From Mycoplasma wenyonii str. Massachusetts (GTDB lineage Bacteria > Bacillota_I > Bacilli_A > Mycoplasmatales > Mycoplasmoidaceae), in contig NC_018149.1 of assembly GCF_000277795.1 (NCBI RefSeq), positions 527,160 to 591,159 on the forward strand: a stretch of 64,000 nucleotides of DNA, written 5' to 3'. Each line of letters begins with the position of its first letter. Within the stretch, counting starts at the first letter, position 1. The notes beneath the pieces were generated by a model, which worked only from the letters and a program-made list of their open reading frames with translations, searched no databases and was not told the DNA's origin. Positions 1 to 10,035 of the stretch are shown piece after piece. A program made the translations under genes and the position numbers.

Positions 1-1029
1 GAATGCAACTACCTCGTGCCCAAGTGCTTTAGCTTTTTCTGATCATTGATCTGAGTTAAATAACCCATCAAAGCTAGAGTATTTGGTATATACATTTAAG
101 GAAAAGGCTTTCTTTGGTGAGTTATCTTCTAGACTTAATCCCTTTGGATAATCAACTGAAGCACAACTAATTAGTCAACCATCATAGTTAGATAGAGTTT
201 TTGAACTAGTAGAACTCTTTACATCTAGTTGAATTTCTACCTCAAATCACTCTTCAACTTTTAGTATCTTTAGATATTCTGCTTTCTTTTCTGGAGTAAT
301 TAATCTACCTAGTAGTAATATGTAGTGCTCGGAGAAGTTAGTAAAAGCTACCTTATACATACTCTGACCTCTGTAACTGTAGCTATCTATCTCTTCTAGG
401 AGATAGAGCTTGAAAATACCTTTTACCTTAGAGTCAATAGTTTGTATTGCTCCCAATACTTCTGTCTCTTTTGCTATTAAAGGGGCTTCCTTAACAGTTA
501 CATCTTCCTCTAGTATCTGCTCTGGTGGTGGTACTACTACAACACTATCTACCTTTGCAACAGAGATAAATAGTTGTTTTTGCTCAAATACGTACTCTAA
601 GAAGGCTTTTAAGTTAGAAAGGTGTTGATCAAAATACTTCTCGTAAGCTACATCTGTGGTTTTGAATATCAATTGTGGAAATTCAAAACAAACATAATCC
701 TCAGTAAAGTTTTCGAGAAAAATCTTTGTTTGTCCATCATCTTTGAAAGCGGCAAAGGCTTTAAACCAATTTGACAAGAGTCTGTGAAAAGTCTTAGTGT
801 TGTAAAGATAACTTAATCTAACAACTATTGAACAACTTCCAGAGGAGTAATTAAAGAACTTAAATAACTCTTCTGGATTAGGCTCTCCGAAATAATTAAC
901 TATTAAATAGAAAGAGTCTTGATTGGGAGAAAACTCTCAATTAAAGCTGGCTCTACTTAATAATGCTTCAAACTCTTTTTTCTCAAATAGCTTTAACTCC
1001 TCTACAAGTAATCAACTGACTCTTTCCAT
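1..1029 (-). CDS. polC: DNA polymerase III alpha subunit, PolC type (N-terminal part; runs off the left edge)
   Basis: Replicative DNA polymerase of Gram-positive type. About 343 N-terminal residues are present; the exonuclease and polymerase domains lie outside the window. The only ATG after the upstream stop TAG (1030-1032) is at 1029. Recognition rests on the segment near the left edge, where YTKYSSFDGLF...EKAKALGHEVVAF matches the start of the PolC PHP domain. The usual metal-binding ELHxHT is replaced by SLNVYT, so two PHP histidines are missing. Several UGA codons are read as Trp. The gene is divergent from the membrane protein at 1119 with an 89-base gap. Confidence 0.8.
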
Positions 1030-1118
1030 CTATCTAAAAATTTAGAAAATAAGTTATTAAAAGGGGCATTTTAAAATCAAGGGAAAAATTAAGTCCAACG
1101 CTTTTTTAAGTTAGTGTT

Positions 1119-1697
1119 TTGAGCTTTTTAAGAACTCTAAGGAAGATAAGGCTGTGACTCAAGATTATTGGAGAAGTCTTCTACTCTAAGAGAGATGGTG
1201 TTCAAGAGAGTGCAGAGAAGATTATTAATTGTTATTTAGTTGAGGTAATTTTCTTATTTCTTTTAACTGGTGGTTGTTTGGGAATTGGATTTGGTGCTGA
1301 CCAAAATGGTGGTTGAAGTTGACAAATGGCTGGTCTCTTCTGAGTTGGACCTGCTCTCTGATTTGCTTTCTTAAATATCTGCTTTGGAATTAATTACTTT
1401 CAAGTTATTAAGAGAGGAAATAAAGAAGAAATGGAGCTATTCTTTCCTGAAAAACTTAATAAGTTAATACTTATAAATGCAATTTTCGGCTGATTCTTCC
1501 CCTATTCTATATGCGCCAAAACAATTTTTTACAAACACTTCATGTCCCTTTATAAAAGAGATCAACTACCTTGAATAAGCCAACACGATACTAGAAAAGA
1601 AAGAATGAGAAAGCTAAAACAAGGAAGAAGAGAAAAGAGAAGAGAGCTTGAAATATATCTAAAGATTGATACAGAGGAATTACAAGTTGCTCAATAA
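1119..1697 (+). CDS. Hypothetical membrane protein, 192 aa
   Basis: No family recognised. With UGA = Trp this is one open frame from TTG (1119) to TAA (1697). It begins MSFLRTLRKIRLW, then has two hydrophobic stretches (around LVEVIFLFLLTGGCLG and GLFWVGPALWFAFLN) and a third near LINAIFGWFFPYS, and ends in a very basic tail rich in Arg, Lys and Glu. This suggests a membrane protein with a cytoplasmic basic C terminus. The last 18 bases overlap the 3' end of the convergent trmK. The start is uncertain because no ATG lies in frame. Confidence 0.6.
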
Positions 1698-2174
1698 AAA
1701 CAAAACATAACTCTTTTCTCTTAGACTAAAACTTTCTTCCTTAACTTTCTCTCACTCACTTCTTTCTATTCAAGCTCTTAATTTCTCTGGGAAGGCGTGT
1801 GGCAAACAACAAAGTCAAATCTTCTTAGTCTTTCAACTCTCTGGTAAGCCTTCTAATATAGAGATAATCTTTTTAGAGCCCAATCCAGCTAATACAATAA
1901 CTATCTCTTGGTAATCTCTTAGTTCTTCTGAAATTAGCTCAGAAAACCCATCTGAATAAATAAATCTAGTTTTAGAGTCTAAGTCTCTCTTGAGATAAAG
2001 CTCTCTAGAGTTCTCTAAAGATACTTTGCTTAACTCTATATTCCAAACTTCTTTAACTCTTTCTTGCTTGAGTAACTCTAATCCCAGAAAACCTAAATCT
2101 GAACCTATATCAACCAATAAAGAAGTATTATTAGGAGGCAAAATAGCAGAGAGAAACTCTGCTATCTTCTTAAT
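1680..2174 (-). CDS. trmK: tRNA (adenine(22)-N1)-methyltransferase
   Basis: SAM-dependent methyltransferase that modifies A22 of tRNA. The glycine-rich motif LLVDIGSDLGFL, a downstream N..E pair and the segment EIVIVLAGLGSKKIISIL match TrmK. Homology appears to extend upstream of the first TTG (2141) into IKKIAEFLSAILPPN, so I place the start near an ATT codon at 2174, just after AGGAGG (2175-2180); an ATA at 2165 has better spacing. No ATG, GTG or TTG is available there before the rpsD stop in the same frame. One UGA (1833 region) and others are Trp. It lies directly downstream of rpsD. Confidence 0.75.
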
Positions 2175-2186
2175 CCTCCTTATGAC

Positions 2187-2795
2187 TTAGCTATATCTTT
2201 TGTATCACTCAGTAGCAGATACTTCATTTAACTCTAGATTCAGCTCTGATCTTTGAGGATATCTCTTATATGTAGTCTTATATTTACCTTCTGCTTCTAG
2301 AAATGGTAAAGGTGAGAACTCTGGGAAGTAATTAACTATTGGTAAGTGTCTACTCTTTTCTACTACTTCAATAGTTGAACCTAAAGGAACTATATAAGAA
2401 GGAATATCTACCTTTTTCCCATTCAACAAGATATGACCATGTGAAACTAATTGTCTAGCTCCTCTTCTGGTATTAGCAAACCCAGATCTGAATACCAAAT
2501 TATCTAACTTACTTTCTAGAAGTAGTAAGAAATTAAATGCAAGAGCTCCTTTCATCTTTTGAGCGATGTGAAAGAATCTTCTCATTTGCTTTTCTCTCAA
2601 CCCATAAAGCAAAGCAATCTTTTGCTTTTCTCTTAGCTGCTCTCCATGTAAGCTTTGTTTTTTATGTTTAGTTGCTCCATGTTGACCCGGAGGATACTCT
2701 CTTTGCTTCCCTTTACTGAACTCTCTTCCATCTTCATAAAAAGAAAAGCCATATTGTCTGGCTTTTCTGTACATAGGTCCTAGATATCTAGACAT
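2187..2795 (-). CDS. rpsD: 30S ribosomal protein S4
   Basis: Primary 16S rRNA-binding protein of the small subunit body. The start MSRYLGPMYRKARQYGFS, the REYPPGQHGA motif and the S4 RNA-binding domain (ESKLDNLVFRSGFANTRR...LVSHGHILLNGKKVDIPS) are typical, and 202 residues is the usual length. The C terminus reads through a UGA as Trp (ATEWYKRYS). The ATG at 2795 lies one base before the rpmB stop, so the two genes are probably co-transcribed, with trmK downstream. Confidence 0.97.
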
Positions 2796-2796
2796 A

Positions 2797-3000
2797 CTAC
2801 TTAACCTTTCCTTGTTTCTTTCAAGTTCTTACAGTCTTAACTGAAGTTTTAACCTTAATGGGCTTTCCTGTTCTTGCATCTATTAATTGAAACTTTTGAA
2901 TATTTAAATTTCAAGCTCTCTTAGTAGCATTCATAGCTTTAGATCTATTATTCCCAGTCTTTGCAGATCTATTAGTAACTCTATCTAATCTATTACCCAT
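2797..3000 (-). CDS. rpmB: 50S ribosomal protein L28
   Basis: 67-residue large-subunit protein, found by reading UGA as Trp. The block SAKTGNNRSKAMNATKRAW followed by NLNIQKFQL matches the L28 core (TGNxxSHxxNxTKRRWxxNLQ). The C terminus is short and basic. The ATG at 3000 overlaps the last codons of the large coiled-coil gene upstream (its TAA is at 2993-2995), and the TAG sits one base from the rpsD start. It is therefore part of a tightly packed operon. Confidence 0.92.
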
Positions 3001-6000
3001 TATTGGTTGCTACTTCTAAATTCTTTAATTTAAGCTCTGCAATTAATTTTCTTCTTTCATCTAATCTTCTATCTAATTCTTCAAAATCTAGGTCTATCAT
3101 ATCAGAGGCTTCAGCAAATATTCGATTTAACTCTGTTTCCTCTTTCACAAGATATTTTCTCAAATCATCTAGCTCTGTTTTCATCTCTGAGAAAAGAAAC
3201 TCTCTTCTATCTCTCTCTCTTTCACAAGCCTCTCTGTAGTTACCAGAAGCTTGTTGAAGAGTCTTTATCTCTTTTTCAAGAGACTGCAGTCCTTCTTTAA
3301 TACCTACAACATCTACCTTTTTCTTTTCCTCTCTATATCTCTTGAGATTTAGTTGAGATCAATCCTCCATCTTAGGCAATAATCCCTTCTTTTCCTTTTC
3401 TCTTGAATGATCATCATCTAAAGCTTCTAGTATTGAGAGATAATCTTCATCTTCTAAGTCATATAGATCTGTTTCTTCTGCTTTAAAGGCAGAGAAAGGA
3501 GCTGAGTCTATTAAGCTTATCTTCTCACTAGTCTTAACAAAATAGTCAAACTCACTTAACTTATCTACTTTAGAAGGATCCTCTAACTTACCTTTATCGG
3601 AGATATTTAGTTGATCTCCCCAACTCTCTACTTCCTTTAAGGTGAATAACTTCTTAGAGAAGTGAGTCATCATATCGTTGAACTTGTATCTAAGTTCAGA
3701 GGTAGTGAAGTGCATCTCTTTTCAGTCGTGAAAGCTAGCTTTTTCATACTCTTTTAGCTTTCTGTATCTCTCTTCTTCATCTGCCTCTTGCGGGAAATCT
3801 TTCTCTAAAGTTAAGGTCTTAAAGGTATAGTCTTTGCTCTTCAGTCTCTTATTCAGATCATCTTTAGCTTTTTTGATTAACTCTTCTAATCTAGCCTTAT
3901 CTTTCTCTTGGGACTCTCTAAAGATCTTTTCCTTTAACTTTTGTTCTTGTGCGGGAGTTAACTTAGTTCAAACTTGATCAATAACTAAAAACTCTTCATC
4001 ATTTAAGAGTTTTGGAGATAAACCTATTAATTCATTTACCTTAGGTTTTGTGTACTTAAGGCTAGGTCTGTAGTAAATTAGTTTTTTGATCTCTGGAGAG
4101 AGTTCAAAAACTGATTTATCCATCTTAGGTAGATATTTGTGTTTTTGTTCTGAAGGTTTTGGAGTTCTAAGGAAATAACCTAAAGTCTTGAACTCATCAA
4201 CCATTTCCTTGTAAACTCTCTCTCACTCTTTCTTTCTAGCTCTAGACTCTGCTAACAAGTTATCTTGAGTTGAGTACATCTTTCTCAGCTCTAGTACCAT
4301 AATCTCTGCAAACTCCTTAATAAGTGTTTTCTTTCTAGAGATGATTCTCTCTAGATATCCAACTCCTTGATTAGCTCAGTCATCTCAAACTTGATTAACT
4401 GAGCTATGTAAAAGACTTAAGAAGCCTGAGTAGGTACCACTTACTTCTTTTTGAAACTCTAATATTTGCTCTCTAATAGAGGTAATGAAAGAGGTATATT
4501 GTCTCTCAACTGATTCAACCTTTAGTTTCAGTCCATATATCTCTGATCTATACTCTTCAATCTTTTGTTTGTGTATTGCCTTCTTATTTCTAAGTTGTTT
4601 GGATTGCTCTTCAAAGTCTGGATAGTAATCTAGTTGTTGCAGTCTATCTAGATAGTTAGAGAGTTTGAATTTCTCTGCTTCTATCTCTTTTTGAATAGTG
4701 TGTTTAGAGAGCTCCAGTGCTCCTTGAATTTCTAGTCTTCTTAGTTCATCTGCTCTACTCTTTCTATTAGTTGACTTTTGTTGAGCAAAGACTAACTTAG
4801 ATAGACTGTTATCTTGTTCCAGGAAGTCTAGTTTCATCTCTGCCTTTCTTGCTCTGTGAAGTGCACTAATTCTTTCAAATAGAAGTCTTTCGACTTCTTG
4901 TTGATAGAAAACTACTTCATTTAGTTGATCATTTAGATCTAGTAAGGCATTACATACTAGAGAGTCGTACTTAGTAAGTATGGCTTTAGAACCGAAGATA
5001 GAGAGATAGAAGTTAGGAGAGAACTCTGGGTGTCTTGCAGAGTATTGTTGTAGTCTGTCAGTGAAATTATGAAGTACTTTGAAAGTATTCTCTATGTCTT
5101 CTAATATCTTCTTTTGCTCTTTCATGGATTCCATGTACAAAGGGTCTGTCTCGGAGAATCTTCCTTGCTTCAATAGACTCTCTTTCAGACCATTTAGTTG
5201 AGTGGAGAGATTATTGTTCTTTTCTTGTAACTCTTCTAGTTTGGCATCTAGTATCTTCTTGAAAGAGTTGGATTGAGAACTATAGCTACTTAAACTTGTT
5301 TCTTTTTGGAGTTGAGTTCAAAGTCTTTGAGGTGGTTCTCCAGAGAGTATTAGTTCTTCTATAGAGTAAGCACTGAGAGTGCTGTAGAAACTCTTTAACT
5401 GAACTGCAAAGCTATCTACATCTCTATATTGAGGGGAGACTAGGGCTCAAAAGTAGTGAGAGTTATTTAGCTCTAATACTGAGGAGATGGGGAAGTTTGG
5501 ATTGAAATATCTCGCTCTCATCTTTTCTCTAGGTAGATTAGCAAGTAACTCTTTATAGCTATCAATTGGAGTTGGTAGTAACTCAAAGAGACTCTCTGCA
5601 ATCTCTTGTGGAGATTCTTTTTTTTCTGTGAGACTAATAGCTTCTTCTTTACTTCTCTCTCCGGCTAGAGAAGGAACTTCAAATAACTCTTCTGGAGAAT
5701 CAAAGTGAGATTTGAAAGAGAAGAAAGAGGCTTTTGCTTCATCTTTTTCCTTTAGCTCTTTCAGTAACTCTAGAGACTTCTCCTTTGAGTCTGATTGATA
5801 GATGTAGTAAGTTGGAGAAACAAACTCTTCTAGGTGTTTAGTTGTAGTTCAAGCTAAAAGAGAAAAGTCTTTGTTTTCATCTTGATTTCTGTAGTGAAGT
5901 GGTCTGGTTTCATCTGTTAGATACTCTACACAAGAGTAATGTCATTCTTGTCTCTCGTGAGTTTTCTCAATCTCAATAGACTTAGAAGCTTCTTCTAAGC

Positions 6001-6286
6001 TAACTATCTTTACAACTTTCTTTAGCTCTGATAGCTTATTTAGTTGAGCAAGTTCTTTAGTGGCAAGAGATACTGGACAAAGAATAAAGTTGCCTTCAAA
6101 CTCTTTAAGTAAATATTTCTTTCTCTGACTAACTAAGTAATGTGTAAAGCTTGGATATTTCTTGTCTGAAAGGGAAATAAGAGTTTTGGAACTAATCCAA
6201 CTCTCTACTAATTCCTTAGAAAGTTGAAAGACTGAATCCCCAGAGCTAGAACCTAAAACTTTAAGTGCAAGCTCTTTATTTTCCAT
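2993..6286 (-). CDS. Large coiled-coil protein of unknown function, 1097 aa
   Basis: I do not recognise this protein. Reading UGA as Trp joins several fragments in one frame without any TAA or TAG. The ATG at 6286 follows a G-rich ribosome-binding stretch (GGGGGA). The sequence is highly charged (Glu, Lys, Ser, Leu) with heptad-like Leu patterns, especially at about residues 370-630 and in the last 250 residues (KTELDDLRKYLVKEETELN). There is no signal peptide or clear membrane segment, so it may be cytoplasmic or cytoskeletal. It overlaps rpmB at its 3' end and follows a small membrane protein and ecfA1. Confidence 0.8.
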
Positions 6287-6313
6287 ATCCCCCAAATCTT
6301 ATATAAAGATTAA

Positions 6314-6643
6314 TTACTTCTGGTTCTTCATTCTCCTTACATATCTAGGATCTTTGCTCGGAAACTTAACAAAATCTTCATCAGAATCTGCAATCTCCCC
6401 AACCACTTCTTTTTCAATAGTGGGACTAACAGTTCCACCTCTACAACTTGTTTGTATCTCCAATATATTTCTAATAGTTCCACTAACAAAATAGAAAGTA
6501 GTTATTGCGGGCAATACTACTAAAGAGAGTGCAGAAAGAAAAACTAAAGAAATAAAGAGTAGTACAGTTACTACTATTCTCTTGCAAGGTCCATATTTAG
6601 TTCATCTATTCTTACAACAACATAAAAAGTTTTGTTTAGTCAT
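6314..6643 (-). CDS. Small membrane protein with Cys-rich N terminus, 109 aa
   Basis: Unrecognised. The N terminus MTKQNFLCCCKNRWTKYGPCK carries four cysteines. It is followed by a long hydrophobic segment (RIVVTVLLFISLVFLSALSL) and then by a polar C-terminal tail of about 55 residues ending FPSKDPRYVRRMKNQK. This looks like a single-pass membrane protein. Its ATG overlaps the ecfA1 stop in a TAATG junction, implying translational coupling with the transporter operon. Confidence 0.75.
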
Positions 6644-7494
6644 TAACTAGAAGAGACTAACTTTGAGATATTGTCTATTAACTCCTCTTCAGTTCTACTA
6701 GAAGACAGATCTAAGGAGTGTTTCTCCTTCAGAGTTCTTTCTAGTTGAGAGATAAATGGAGGACTTAAGGCTAGCTCAGAGAAAAAAGAAGCAGGTAAGC
6801 TAAATAACTCATTCTTATCTTTTAGGTGTGAAACAATCTTTCCCTCTTTAAACACAATTATTTCATCAGCCTGTAAAAGCTCTTCCATATCGTGAGTAAT
6901 AGAAATAACTGTTTTTTTGTAATCAACCACTAATCTCTTCATTAATTTAGTTATCTCTACCTTTTCTATTGGAGAGAGTAGTGCGCAAGACTCATCAAAT
7001 AGGAATAAAGAAGGATTTAAGGCTAAAGTAGAGGCTATTGCAACTTTTTGTTTCTCTCCTCCAGAAAGATCTACTGGAGACTTATCTCTTAAATTGTGTA
7101 GTTCTAGAGAGTCAATAAGATTTTCAACCATCTTTCTCATTAATATAGGTGGAACTTTCTTATTCTCTAGTCCAAAAGCTAGCTCTTCCTCTATAGAAGA
7201 AGTTATGAATTGACTATCAGGATTTTGAAATACTACTCCTAAGAATGAAAAGATCTTTTGATATCCAATCTTAGAGATAGGTTTGTCTGAAATCTTTATA
7301 GAACCAGAATCTGGCTTTAATAATCCAGTTAATAGCTTAGAGAAGGTAGACTTTCCTGAGCCATTGTGACCTACTATACAGTAATACTTGGACTCTTGTA
7401 AGGAAAGAGAGAGGTTGTGAATAAATTTCTTACCTTTAACGTGAGAAAAACAAAGTCTATCAATAACTAAAACATTCTTAACTTCTGAGCTCAT
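6643..7494 (-). CDS. ecfA1: ECF transporter ATPase, EcfA1 type
   Basis: ATPase of an energy-coupling factor transporter for vitamins or metal ions, acting at the cytoplasmic membrane face. Walker A is GHNGSGKST, the Q-loop is VVFQNPDSQF, the signature LSGGEKQKVA and Walker B LFLFDES; 283 residues fits the family. VFQNPD..F plus ELAFGLEN points to EcfA1 rather than EcfA2. The D-loop reads ALLSP where LDP is usual. The ATG overlaps the preceding small gene's TAA (TAATG). Confidence 0.92.
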   Translation of the reverse strand: MSSEVKNVLVIDRLCFSHVKGKKFIHNLSLSLQESKYYCIVGHNGSGKSTFSKLLTGLLKPDSGSIKISDKPISKIGYQKIFSFLGVVFQNPDSQFITSSIEEELAFGLENKKVPPILMRKMVENLIDSLELHNLRDKSPVDLSGGEKQKVAIASTLALNPSLFLFDESCALLSPIEKVEITKLMKRLVVDYKKTVISITHDMEELLQADEIIVFKEGKIVSHLKDKNELFSLPASFFSELALSPPFISQLERTLKEKHSLDLSSSRTEEELIDNISKLVSSS

Positions 7495-7775
7495 TACCTA
7501 TCGGCGGGAGGATTAAATCAAGAAGAAGATTTTCTTGTTCTGCTCCCCTCCGATGTTGATGGTCCTTCTTTTATCTTCATCCTAAAGTACTTAATTACAT
7601 AGAAAAAAGCCACTAAAGCTCCGACTCCAGCCGCAGCTCAAGTCTTATCTAGTGCTATCAAAACAATAAGAGTAATTATTAAGAAAATTCATAGTATTAT
7701 CGTTAAAGCTTTCTTAATAATAAATCTGATGAATTTAAAGAGATAAAGCCCAATAGTCTTTAAATCTAAGCCCAT
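7494..7775 (-). CDS. Small membrane protein between ecfT and ecfA1, 93 aa
   Basis: Unrecognised. It is open from ATG 7775 to TAA 7494-7496 with UGA as Trp. The N-terminal basic helix (GLDLKTIGLYLFKFIRFI) is followed by two hydrophobic segments (TIILWIFLIITLIVLIAL and AAAGVGALVAFFYVI) and a charged, Ser-rich tail. Its position inside the ECF operon and its TAATG overlap with ecfA1 suggest an accessory membrane subunit, but nothing in the sequence proves this. Confidence 0.7.
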
Positions 7776-7800
7776 TATCACTGACAAACTCTATCTATTA

Positions 7801-9045
7801 TTAAGTGGCAACTAATAAAAGGGGTTCTAGATGTCCAAAGGTTGATAGATAAGAACCGGAGAGAGCGAAATAAAAACACATAGTAATAAATAGAATTACT
7901 AGTCCAAATAACCCTAAACTAGGGTAATTAATTGAATAAGATCTATAGCTTGTTCTACCTGCTTTAGGTAGATAGGCTCTAGAAATCATTGCATTTGCAA
8001 GCTCTCTAGACTTAATCATTGAGATTATGAATAGAGGAATGAATAAAGAGAGAAAGGCTGAAGCCTTATCTCTTACTCTTCCATTCTTAAAGTCAATCCC
8101 TCTACTTGACTGAGCCTTAACTATTCTTAGAGTCTCTGTTAATAGAGATGGAATGAATCTAATTGCTAGAGAGATAACTAAGGTGATTTCTTTAACTGGA
8201 ACTCTTAGAACCTTAAATGGTCTAATTAGTTGTCCGATAGCGAAAGTGAATGAAGTTAAGTCAGTAGTGTAACTTAGTGCACTTGAAAGTGCAATAATCA
8301 TTACTAACTTATTAGACATATTGAAGGCCATTAGGAATTGAAAGAGAGTAATTGTATATCACTGAGGTAGGAATCCTACTATTTTTTGACCACTAGCTGT
8401 AGATACATAGAAGGTCTTTAACTTATTTATGTGTTTTTCTATATTGCAACAGGTGATTTCGCTGCTATCTTCACAACACTTTTTCCCTTCCCCTTTACAC
8501 TCACAAGCTTTTTTGAAAGTCTCTAGATTGTCTGCAGCAAAAATAGATTTATCTCCAGTACTACCTTTTGGGCAACCAGTACAACAGTTGTCTGTTCCAG
8601 ACTTGGTGCAAGCCTTTACAAAATCTCCTCCAAGTTGCCAACCTATATCAATATTTGAGTTACTTCCATTAGTGCTGTTGCTCTTAGGTCCTGAAAAACT
8701 AAATGGTGAAATAGAAGTCAGATCTAAATACTTAGAACTTATATAGTTCTTGTCTCAAAAACCTGGATTCTTATTAAAGACTCAGTTAACAGTAAATAAG
8801 AATAGATATATTCCTAAATACAAACAAAATAATTTCTTGTATAGAGAGGCAAAGCTACCTGAAAAATAAAGAACTAAGAGAGTAAATCCAAGTAACAAAA
8901 GGTGAAGTAACATTCCTATCTTCGAGAAGATAAGAAAAGTTAAGAGTATGAAAGCAACTAACTTCAATACTGGATGAGCAGACAGGGCTGTACGCCCGCC
9001 TAGCCCACCCAGACTCTTACCTTCTGGGCGACTATTAACTAAAAT
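7801..9045 (-). CDS. ecfT: ECF transporter transmembrane protein EcfT with a Cys-rich insertion
   Basis: Membrane coupling subunit linking the EcfA ATPases to substrate-binding S components. The N terminus (ALSAHPVLKLVAFILLTF) and the C-terminal half (RPFKVLRVPVKEITLVISLAIRF...SRGIDF...RELANAMISRAY) carry the hydrophobic segments and the two coupling motifs around SRGI and SRAY. Unusually, residues of about 88-205 form a polar insertion with ten cysteines (including DNCCTGCPK, CECKGEGKKCC and TCC). No ATG, GTG or TTG precedes the conserved N terminus; I use an ATT at 9045, and a later TTG lies at 8967. It overlaps the end of ecfA2. Confidence 0.8.
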
Positions 9046-9928
9046 TGCCGACTACATTACTTATTGATTCTGCTAATTGAGTGATATTTCTTGGCTCATA
9101 CTCTCAAAGTTTCTCAAAGTAACTATTACAAGAAACTAAATTCTCAATAAAGCTAATTACCTTTGGTTTAATTAGCTCTTTGGGGCAATCTCTAAAAAAA
9201 GAATAGGTTGGTTGTGCTCTCTGTAGTCTTCCGGCATTTAAGAATAGAGTTACATCTGTGATTTCAAAAATGAAATCCATACTACTAGAGACTAGAATAA
9301 TAGTCACTTCTCCTTTTCCCTGCAACTCCTTAACTAGCTCTAAAACTTGCTCAGTAGACTGTGGATCTAATCCTAAGGTAGGTTCATCAAATACTATTAC
9401 CTTCGGTTCTAGTATTAGTATCCCTGCTAAAGTAACCTTTCTCTTCTGACCTCCAGATAACTTAAAGGGTGAGGAGCTAACTAATTCCAGCGGAAAAGAA
9501 AGCTCAGAGAGTATCTCTTTTGCTTTTTCCTCTCACTTAGGTAATTCTTCTTTCTGTAAGTTAAAGAGTATCTTAGGTCCAAAGATAATATCTTGAAGAA
9601 CTGTTTCTTTGAATAATTGATATTCTGGTTGTTGAAAGACTATTCCAACTTCTCTTCTAATAGTCTTGTAATTCTTTAATTTCGACTTAAAAAATAAGAT
9701 CTTTTCTCCACTGGCATAGTAGAGATTAGCTGTCTCAGATCTATGCAATCCATTTAAGTGTTCACAAAAGACACTTTTACCTGAGCCACTAGGACCTACA
9801 ATCCCATAAACCTTACCCTTTTGAAACTTAAAGGAAAGAGAGCTTAAGACTCTCTGACCTTTAAATACTGAACTTAAGTTTTGTACTTCAAGTGCACTAT
9901 CTGGATCTATGCTGTGATTTAGTGCAAT
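9035..9928 (-). CDS. ecfA2: ECF transporter ATPase, EcfA2 type; start obscured by a poly-A tract
   Basis: Partner ATPase of EcfA1. Walker A is GPSGSGKS, the Q-loop VFQQPEYQLF, the signature LSGGQKRKV and Walker B VIVFDEPTLGLDP, with the downstream FGPKI typical of EcfA2. In frame, only ATT (9926-9928) or ATA is available as a start. A run of nine A on the coding strand (9928-9936) separates this frame from a short open frame beginning with GTG at 9999 (VKRREKLAIYLNRDKLAEYR..). One added A, or two fewer, would fuse them. So it is either a non-standard start or a tract-dependent fusion. Neighbours are ecfT downstream and the helicase upstream. Confidence 0.85.
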
Positions 9929-10035
9929 TTTTTTTTATATCTGTACTCAGCTAATTTATCTCTATTTAGATAAATAGCTAATTTCTCTCTTCTTTTCACG
10001 GGGAGGGGGCTAAATTTACTTTTTGATTTTAAAAA

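Noticed and set aside
8429-8746. Plus-strand open frame of 105 codons
   Set aside because: It lies opposite the ecfT insertion, which is continuous with ecfT when UGA is read as Trp; the plus frame is its antisense shadow.
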